Source: Agrobacterium fabrum
GTDB lineage: Bacteria > Pseudomonadota > Alphaproteobacteria > Rhizobiales > Rhizobiaceae
NCBI GenBank assembly: GCA_003241215.1
Contig: QFOL01000010.1
Location: 1-37,105 of the forward strand
Direction: 5' to 3'
DNA: 37,105 nucleotides
The notes below the pieces were generated by a model. It was not told the origin of the DNA, did not search any database, and saw nothing but the letters and a program-made list of their open reading frames with translations. Below, in pieces: positions 31,524 through 37,105 of this stretch (position 1 is its first letter; each line of letters begins with the position of its first letter). Made by a program: the position numbers and the translations under genes.

Positions 31524-31538
31524 TGATCGCTCAAATCA
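31524..31538 (-). promoter_or_regulatory. RirA-type iron box upstream of fbpC
   Basis: TGA (31524-31526), TCGCTCAAA, TCA (31536-31538), 32 bp before the fbpC ATG. 13 of 15 positions match the fbpA box. Confidence 0.7.
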
Positions 31539-31608
31539 GGATTAAAGTCAAAAAAGCCGGGCAAAATGCATTTCTCTTCACGAGTCGGCGAGATGTGCGG
31601 CAGCAATA

Positions 31609-31637
31609 TTGACGTTTACGTTAGAGTTAAATAGGTT
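31609..31637 (+). promoter_or_regulatory. Candidate fadD promoter with ACGTTTACGT operator
   Basis: TTGACG (31609-31614), 17 bp, TAGGTT (31632-31637). The palindromic ACGTTTACGT (31612-31621) overlaps the -35 box and resembles the site upstream of the nitronate monooxygenase gene. A LiuR-like MerR regulator is a possible ligand; not proven. Confidence 0.4.
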
Positions 31638-31851
31638 TTGCTGACGAGATGGACGTCAAGGGATTACGCGTCTATCATTCGTCACCGGGGAGCAAGAGGA
31701 GCGGTCGATCCGGTGACGCCACATGTGGTTCCCTCAACCCGGCCGATCGGGCCGGTCGATTGCGGGAGCCTCGTGACCAACAGGCAGCCGAAAGCGCCCT
31801 TCACGCACTTCAAGGAGTGCGCGGCGCGACACAGACTCTGGGAGGAGAAGC

Positions 31852-33564
31852 ATGAGTGAACTGTCCCTGGGACACCCGGAAAATGTCAGCGCGGAAAAGC
31901 GCTGGCTGGCATCCTATCCGCCGGGCGTACCTTCCGAAATCCCCGCATCCGCCCATGCCTCCCTTGTCGAACTTCTCGAAAAGAGCTGTGCGCAATTTGC
32001 CGACCGCAAGGCCTTTTCCAGTATGGGAAAGTCCCTGACCTATCGGGAACTGGACGCTGAAACCCGCGCCGTGGCGGCCTGGCTGCAATCCCGGGGGCTG
32101 GAAAAGGGCGACCGGGTTGCCGTGATGATGCCGAACATCCTGCAAAACCCCGTCGCCGTATACGGGATCCTGCGGGCGGGCATGGTCGTGGTCAACGTCA
32201 ATCCGCTCTACACACCGCGCGAACTGGAACATCAGCTCAAGGATTCCGGCGCAAAGGCGATCTTCGTGCTGGAGAACTTCGCCCATGTGGCCCAGCAGGC
32301 GGTTCCCAAAACCGCGGTGCGGCATGTGATCGTCGCCGCGATGGGCGATCTCCTCGGCCTGAAGGGACATATCGTCAATCTGGTGGTCCGCAAGGTCAAG
32401 AAACTGGTGCCTGCCTATGCCATTCCCGGCTCGATCAGCTTCAAGGCCATGCTGAAGGAAGGCCAGGGATTTTCCCTGAAGCCGGCGGTCCTCACGGCGC
32501 AGGATATCGCCTTCCTGCAATATACCGGCGGCACCACGGGCGTATCCAAGGGCGCGGTTCTCACCCATGCCAATCTTCTCGCCAACAAAGCCCAGATCAG
32601 CCTCTGGCTGGACGCCGCCTTCAATGGGCGAAAGGACCGTCCGGAGGTTCTCAACTTCATCTGCGCCCTGCCGCTCTGCCACATCTTCGCGCTGACGGTG
32701 AATTCGCTGATGGGCATTGCGCTCGGCGGCCACAATCTGCTGATCGCCAATCCGCGCGATATTCCCGGCTTCGTGAAGGAGCTGGCGCATTATCAACCGC
32801 ATGTTTTCCCCGGCATCAACACGCTTTTCAACGCGCTGATGAACAATGAGGATTTCCGCAAGCTCGATCTGTCGTCGCTCATTCTGGTTCTCGGCGGCGG
32901 CATGGCCGTGCAAAGGCCCGTTGCGGAACGCTGGCTTTCCATCGTCGGCTGCCCGATTGCCGAGGGTTACGGCCTCTCCGAAACATCGCCCGTTGCCACC
33001 GTCAATCGTCTCGATTCAACCGAGTTCAGCGGCACCATCGGCCTGCCGGTCTCCTCCACTGAAATCGATATTCGCGATGAGGACGGCAACAGCCTGCCGA
33101 CAGGCGAAGTCGGCGAGATCTGTATCCGCGGTCCGCAGGTCATGGCCGGTTATTGGCAACGGCCGGATGAAACCGCAAAAGCCATGACCGCCGACGGCTT
33201 CTTCCGTTCCGGCGACATGGGTTTCATGGATGAGCGCGGTTACACCAAGATCGTCGACCGCAAGAAGGACATGATCCTCGTTTCCGGTTTCAACGTCTAT
33301 CCGAACGAAGTGGAAGAAGTGGCCGCCAGCCATCCGGGTGTCCTCGAATGCGCGGCAATCGGCGTACCGGACGAACATTCCGGCGAGACTGTCAAGCTTT
33401 TCGTCGTCAAGAAAGACCAATCGCTGACGGAAGCGGAGCTCAAGGCCTTCTGCGCCAAGAGCCTGACCAACTACAAACGGCCGAAGATCATCGAGTTCCG
33501 CACCGAGCTGCCGAAGTCGAATGTCGGCAAGATTTTGCGACGTGAATTGCGCAATCTGAACTGA
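31852..33564 (+). CDS. fadD: Long-chain fatty-acid-CoA ligase
   Basis: A 570-residue adenylate-forming enzyme that activates fatty acids with ATP and CoA for beta-oxidation. Motifs in order: AMP/phosphate loop YTGGTTGVSKG (224-234); YGLSETSP; the fatty-acyl-CoA-synthetase signature beginning DGFFRSGDMGFMDERGYTKI and continuing into DRKKDMILVSGFNVYP; and the C-terminal lysine motif PKSNVGKILRREL. The length fits FadD (about 560). GGGAGGAG precedes the ATG. It is a single-gene unit divergent from fbpC and closed by a strong terminator. A possible catabolic operator lies far upstream (31612-31621). Confidence 0.93.
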   Translation: MSELSLGHPENVSAEKRWLASYPPGVPSEIPASAHASLVELLEKSCAQFADRKAFSSMGKSLTYRELDAETRAVAAWLQSRGLEKGDRVAVMMPNILQNPVAVYGILRAGMVVVNVNPLYTPRELEHQLKDSGAKAIFVLENFAHVAQQAVPKTAVRHVIVAAMGDLLGLKGHIVNLVVRKVKKLVPAYAIPGSISFKAMLKEGQGFSLKPAVLTAQDIAFLQYTGGTTGVSKGAVLTHANLLANKAQISLWLDAAFNGRKDRPEVLNFICALPLCHIFALTVNSLMGIALGGHNLLIANPRDIPGFVKELAHYQPHVFPGINTLFNALMNNEDFRKLDLSSLILVLGGGMAVQRPVAERWLSIVGCPIAEGYGLSETSPVATVNRLDSTEFSGTIGLPVSSTEIDIRDEDGNSLPTGEVGEICIRGPQVMAGYWQRPDETAKAMTADGFFRSGDMGFMDERGYTKIVDRKKDMILVSGFNVYPNEVEEVAASHPGVLECAAIGVPDEHSGETVKLFVVKKDQSLTEAELKAFCAKSLTNYKRPKIIEFRTELPKSNVGKILRRELRNLN

Positions 33565-33582
33565 TTGCGCCGGACAATGGGG

Positions 33583-33606
33583 AGAGCCGGGCGACCGGCT
33601 CTTTTC
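33583..33606 (+). terminator. Intrinsic terminator after fadD
   Basis: AGAGCCGG (33583-33590), loop GCGA, CCGGCTCT (33595-33602), then TTTCTTTT. It begins 19 bp after the fadD stop. Confidence 0.88.
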
Positions 33607-33703
33607 TTTTGTCGCGGCCCTTTTCTTTTATCAAAGTCGCCTTGATTTGGCCGCCTGAAAAAGAATAGTTTCCTCATCCTTCCAGGAAGCCGAGGAGCAC
33701 GAG

Positions 33704-35329
33704 ATGCAGGCCACCATCGAAAAACTGAAAGCAACGGCAAGCAGCACAGCCGCAACCGATCTTCGCGCCGCCTTTGCGGCCGACGACAAGAGATTCAGCC
33801 GTTTCAGCGCGCAATTCGATGACCTGCTGATGGATTACTCCAAATGCGCCGTCAACGAAGAGATTGTCGCGCTTCTCGAACAGCTCGCGCGCGAAGGCGG
33901 TGTCGAAGCCAAGCGCGAGGAGATGTTCTCCGGCAAGGCGATCAACTTCACCGAAGACCGCGCCGTGCTGCATACTGCGCTGCGCAACCGTTCCAACACG
34001 CCGGTCCTCGTCGACGGCAAGGACGTGATGCCTGACGTAAACGCCGTTCTTACCGCCATGGGCAAGTTTGCCGATGCCATCCGGTCCGGTGCGCTCAAGG
34101 GTGCGACCGGCAAGAAGATTACCGACGTCATCAATATCGGCATTGGCGGCTCCGATCTCGGCCCTGTCATGGCGACGCTGGCGCTTGCGCCTTTCCATGA
34201 CGGTCCGCGCACGCATTTCGTGTCCAATATCGACGGCGCCCATATTGCCGATACGCTGAAGCTCATCGACCCCGAGACCTCGCTCTTCATCGTTGCCTCG
34301 AAGACCTTCACCACCATCGAGACGATGACGAATGCCGCGACGGCTCGCCGTTTCATCGCCGAAAAACTGGGTGAGGCAGCCGTCAAGCATCACTTCGCCG
34401 CCGTTTCCACCGCGCTGGAAAAAGTCGCCGCCTTCGGTATCGAAAGCGACCGCATCTTCGGTTTCTGGGACTGGGTTGGTGGACGTTATTCGATCTGGTC
34501 GGCCATCGGCCTGCCGCTGATGATCGCCATCGGTCCGGATAATTTCGGCAAGTTCCTGGATGGCGCGCATGCCATGGACAGGCATTTCCGCGAGGCGCCA
34601 ATCCGCGAAAACCTGCCGATGCTGCTCGGACTCATCGGCTTTTATAACCGCAACGTGCTGAATTATCCGACCCGGGCGATCCTGCCCTATGACCAGCGGC
34701 TCTCGCGTTTCCCGGCCTATCTGCAGCAGCTCGACATGGAATCGAACGGCAAGGGTGTGACCATCGACGGCACGCCGGTCGAAGGCCAGTCCGGCCCGGT
34801 TGTCTGGGGCGAGCCCGGCACCAACGGCCAGCACGCCTTCTACCAGCTCATCCACCAGGGCACGAGCGTCATTCCGGCGGAATTCATGATCGCCGCCAAC
34901 GGTTTCGAGCCCGAACTGCGCCACCAGCACCAGCTTCTCATCGCCAATTGCCTGGCGCAGTCCGAAGCGCTGATGAAGGGCCGCACGCTCGCCGAAGCGA
35001 AAGCCCAGCTCACCTCCAAGGGCATGGAAGACAAACTCGCCGATTTCATCGCGCCGCATCGCGTCTTCACCGGCAACCGCCCCTCCATCACCTTCGTCTA
35101 CGACAAGCTGACGCCGTTCGCGCTCGGTCGCCTGATCGCGCTCTACGAGCACCGCGTTTTCGTCGAAGGCGTGCTGTTCCGCATCAACTCCTTCGACCAA
35201 TGGGGCGTGGAGCTTGGCAAGGAACTGGCGACCGGCCTGCTTCCCGTCGTGGAAGGCAAGGAAAGTGCGGCCGGCCATGACAGCTCGACGCAGGGGCTGG
35301 TGAAGGCGCTGGCGGGACTGGCGGGGTAA
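33704..35329 (+). CDS. pgi: Glucose-6-phosphate isomerase
   Basis: A 541-residue enzyme that interconverts glucose-6-phosphate and fructose-6-phosphate in the cytoplasm. Visible family features: [13 protein letters not shown] (sugar-phosphate binding, about 144-156), SKTFTTIET (199-207), [14 protein letters not shown] (259-272), DMESNGK with catalytic-base Glu346, QLIHQGT with His384 and the C-terminal [11 protein letters not shown] with Lys506. All catalytic residues are present and the length is normal. GAGGAG lies just before the ATG. Single-gene unit between two terminators. In Rhizobiaceae sugar is mainly used by the Entner-Doudoroff route, so the enzyme probably serves fructose-phosphate recycling and gluconeogenesis. 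Confidence 0.96.
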   Translation: MQATIEKLKATASSTAATDLRAAFAADDKRFSRFSAQFDDLLMDYSKCAVNEEIVALLEQLAREGGVEAKREEMFSGKAINFTEDRAVLHTALRNRSNTPVLVDGKDVMPDVNAVLTAMGKFADAIRSGALKGATGKKITDVINIGIGGSDLGPVMATLALAPFHDGPRTHFVSNIDGAHIADTLKLIDPETSLFIVASKTFTTIETMTNAATARRFIAEKLGEAAVKHHFAAVSTALEKVAAFGIESDRIFGFWDWVGGRYSIWSAIGLPLMIAIGPDNFGKFLDGAHAMDRHFREAPIRENLPMLLGLIGFYNRNVLNYPTRAILPYDQRLSRFPAYLQQLDMESNGKGVTIDGTPVEGQSGPVVWGEPGTNGQHAFYQLIHQGTSVIPAEFMIAANGFEPELRHQHQLLIANCLAQSEALMKGRTLAEAKAQLTSKGMEDKLADFIAPHRVFTGNRPSITFVYDKLTPFALGRLIALYEHRVFVEGVLFRINSFDQWGVELGKELATGLLPVVEGKESAAGHDSSTQGLVKALAGLAG

Positions 35330-35352
35330 ACCTCACACGCCGCAATTTACGA

Positions 35353-35380
35353 AAGCCGGAAGGGAACTTCCGGCTTTTTT
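35353..35380 (+). terminator. Intrinsic terminator after pgi
   Basis: AAGCCGGAAG (35353-35362), loop GGAA, CTTCCGGCTT (35367-35376), then a run of T to 35380. It begins 24 bp after the pgi stop. Confidence 0.92.
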
Positions 35381-35418
35381 CAATAAAGCGTTGATCGAAT
35401 GTCGTTTTGGAGGCGCAT

Positions 35419-36288
35419 ATGCCGCTCCGGCCAGGCAAGGATTTTCTTGAGTTTCACGATCTGCCTGCGGATGCGGTTTTCTCGATCATCGATCGCGCGG
35501 GCGCTCTGGCCGAGGACTGGTCAAAGGCTACGATGCCGCAGCTCCTCAAGGGAAAACGCGTTGGGCTGATCGTCGACGACACGGGCTGGCGCAATACCGC
35601 GGCCTTCGATCTCGGTATTCAGGCGATGGGCGGCATTTGCGTTACCGTTCCGATCAGCTTTAATGGCCGCGAAGACATTGCCGATCTGGCGGGCTATCTC
35701 GACAACTGGTTCGATCTGCTGATCGTCCGCACGAAAGAACTCGCGACCCTGCGGGCGCTTGCAGCCGCGATGTGCGCGCCCGTCGTCAATGCGCGGACCA
35801 AGTCCAATCATCCATGCGAAACGCTTGGCGATTTGGCCTATGTCAAAAGCGTAAGAGGCCGGATAGACGGCCTCAAAATCGTCGGTGTGGCGCCGGATGC
35901 CAATATTTTGCGCTCATGGGTCGAAGCCTCGGTTTCCCTCCCCATTCAGGTCACGCAGGTTTACCCCGAGCAATGGCACGTCACCGACGCCGCGCTTGTC
36001 AATCCGAACTTCCGGACAAGCGCCGACATGGCGGAAGTGCTGGATGCGGATGTGGTCATTACCGATTCCTGGCCCGCCGGCCCGGATCATCATCTGATGG
36101 ATTACCGCATATCCGCATCGCTTCTCGGCAGGATGCGACCCGATGCGATCTTTTTACCCTGCCCGCCGGTCGCGCGCGGTCGGGAAGTGACGGCCGAGGC
36201 CATGGCGCACCCGGCCTGCCAAAGCCGGGCGGCGAAGGCATTTCTTCTGCATGCCCAGAATGCACTGATGGAATTTCTTCTCGCCTGA
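35419..36288 (+). CDS. Transcarbamylase-like protein without the carbamoyl-phosphate motif
   Basis: A 289-residue protein with the fold pattern of ornithine/aspartate carbamoyltransferases: an N-terminal domain starting KDFLEFHDLPADAVFSIIDR (7-26), the NHPCETLGDL segment (130-139, compare HPCQ-x-LAD of ornithine carbamoyltransferase) and LPCPPVARGREVT (247-259, compare HCLP...EVT). The carbamoyl-phosphate loop S-x-R-T-R is replaced by DTGWRNTAAF (54-63), so normal transcarbamylase activity is doubtful. It may act on another acyl-phosphate-like substrate or have a non-catalytic role. The ATG at 35419 is preceded by TGGAGG. It lies downstream of the pgi terminator and is convergent with the esterase gene. 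Confidence 0.7.
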   Translation: MPLRPGKDFLEFHDLPADAVFSIIDRAGALAEDWSKATMPQLLKGKRVGLIVDDTGWRNTAAFDLGIQAMGGICVTVPISFNGREDIADLAGYLDNWFDLLIVRTKELATLRALAAAMCAPVVNARTKSNHPCETLGDLAYVKSVRGRIDGLKIVGVAPDANILRSWVEASVSLPIQVTQVYPEQWHVTDAALVNPNFRTSADMAEVLDADVVITDSWPAGPDHHLMDYRISASLLGRMRPDAIFLPCPPVARGREVTAEAMAHPACQSRAAKAFLLHAQNALMEFLLA

Positions 36289-36303
36289 GATGCGGCCCCG
36301 GCC

Positions 36304-37032
36304 TCAAATATACAGCGCCGCCATCTTGCGCCACGCGCCCGCCCGGTGGGCGCGGCCATCCCAGACATGCATCTGATGCCCCACCTGCTTGTCCGACAGG
36401 ACCCGGCTCAGTTGATGATTGTTGTCCAGAAACGGATCGGCATCACCAATGGTAAAAACCATGTCAATGCGGCGCAGGCTGTCGAGCCGCCATGGGCAGG
36501 CAAGGCCCGGCAGAAAGTGGCTGGGCATATGGAAATAAACTTCGTCGTCATAATAGCCGTCGAACAGATCCCCGAATGATTCAACCTTCATCGTCAGATC
36601 ATAACGGCCGGAAAAGGCGACGAGCTTGGTAAAAAGATGCGGGTGGCGGAAAACGAGGCTGGCGGCCTGAAAGGCACCGAGGCTGCAACCCTGCACAATC
36701 GTGTCACTATTCGGGTTCTTCTCAGCCATCAGCGGCAGCACTTCGTTCAGAATATACTCTTCGAAAGCGGCATGGCGACGAATGCGGTCAGCGGGATGAT
36801 GCCAGGCGGCATAAAAGGTCTCTCTGGCCAGCCCCTCTATGCAATAGAGCTGAAGGTGCCCCGCCTCGAGCTTGTCGGCCAGACTGCCGACGATGCCCAG
36901 CTCCTCATATTCGAAGAAGCGCCCGTCGCGGGTGGGAAACATCAGCACCTTGGCGCCAGAATGACCGAATATTAACAGCTCCATGTCGCGATGGAGCCTT
37001 TGACTATACCAGCGGAGATATTCGCGTTTCAT
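36304..37032 (-). CDS. Esterase-family alpha/beta hydrolase
   Basis: A 242-residue putative esterase. The nucleophile elbow is G-C-S-L-G with Ser117 (IVQGCSLGAFQAAS). The acid is probably the Asp in GDADPFLDNN and the His that in VWDGRAHRAGAW, the order expected for the fold. Early strands LLIFGHSGAKVLMFPT and a bound-loop motif DGRFFEYEE also match the family that includes esterase D-like and antigen-85-like enzymes. No signal peptide, so cytoplasmic. Its substrate cannot be inferred. It is convergent with the transcarbamylase-like gene (16 bp between stops); the upstream region reaches the window edge. Confidence 0.82.
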   Translation of the reverse strand: MKREYLRWYSQRLHRDMELLIFGHSGAKVLMFPTRDGRFFEYEELGIVGSLADKLEAGHLQLYCIEGLARETFYAAWHHPADRIRRHAAFEEYILNEVLPLMAEKNPNSDTIVQGCSLGAFQAASLVFRHPHLFTKLVAFSGRYDLTMKVESFGDLFDGYYDDEVYFHMPSHFLPGLACPWRLDSLRRIDMVFTIGDADPFLDNNHQLSRVLSDKQVGHQMHVWDGRAHRAGAWRKMAALYI

Positions 37033-37105
37033 GGCACCTTGAAAAACCGTCTGACCTTGTCCTTATGGACCGCATCTTGCGATGCGCTGTCAGGGTATTC
37101 GAAAT

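Larger units (their letters stand above)
31493..31851. other. Divergent intergenic region between fbpC and fadD
   Basis: 359 bp with no convincing gene. It holds the fbpC iron box (31524-31538) and a candidate fadD promoter and operator (31609-31637). From 31640 to 31840 it is GC-rich with no recognised element, which would make an untranslated fadD leader of over 200 bp. Confidence 0.6.

Noticed and set aside
31638..31859. 73-codon frame upstream of fadD
   Set aside because: Overlaps the fadD ribosome-binding site and start, and shows no protein-like conservation pattern; treated as leader sequence.
31810..32913. 367-codon minus-strand frame opposite fadD
   Set aside because: Shadow frame; it would overlap fadD almost wholly and lacks any recognisable domain.
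33674..35278. 534-codon minus-strand frame opposite pgi
   Set aside because: Shadow of pgi; the translation shows no domain and the plus-strand protein is fully conserved.

Overview
The window looks like chromosomal DNA of a Rhizobiaceae member, most likely Agrobacterium. The basis is the phoR-pstS arrangement, RirA-type iron boxes (TGA-N9-TCA), sigma-EcfG-type stress promoters (GGAAC-N16-CGTT), a DUF982 protein and high-GC codon use. No database was searched, so the genus is an inference.

Left flank (1-5305): the 5' end of pstS and phoR (phosphate sensing) with a strong Pho box between them, a polyphosphate kinase 2 gene, a single-pass membrane protein of unknown function, a nitronate monooxygenase and a tRNA-Thr(CGT).

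Integrated element (about 5306-22051, 16.7 kb): a 45-bp exact copy of the 3' end of the tRNA-Thr gene recurs at 22007-22051. Between the copies are a P4-type tyrosine integrase with matching arm-type repeats at both ends, an AlpA-like regulator, a DnaG-type primase fused to a P-loop helicase, a terminase small subunit, two very large podovirus-like internal virion (ejection) proteins (one with a lambda-R-type lytic transglycosylase domain), a PrtN-like activator operon facing a small putative ribbon-helix-helix gene, a RelA/SpoT-domain enzyme and a PD-(D/E)XK nuclease-like protein. There is no large terminase, portal, capsid, tail or lysis gene, yet every ORF is intact and the genes are tightly packed. 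The best reading is a phage satellite that carries its own packaging-specificity and DNA-ejection genes and uses a helper podovirus for the rest. A deletion-derived prophage is the main alternative.

Stress block (22052-24034): four small genes (tyrosine/arginine-rich lipoprotein, Pmp3/YqaE peptide, 24-residue membrane peptide, PRC-barrel protein) each have a candidate sigma-EcfG promoter. A DUF982 gene sits among them.

Iron block (24164-31538), all on the minus strand: ferric-iron ABC transporter (fbpC, fbpA, fbpB), a TonB-dependent siderophore receptor and an AraC-family regulator. Four TGA-N9-TCA boxes precede fbpC, fbpA, the receptor and the AraC gene, which suggests one RirA-controlled iron regulon.

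Right flank (31852-37032): long-chain acyl-CoA ligase (fadD), glucose-6-phosphate isomerase (pgi), a transcarbamylase-like protein that lacks the carbamoyl-phosphate motif, and an esterase-family alpha/beta hydrolase.
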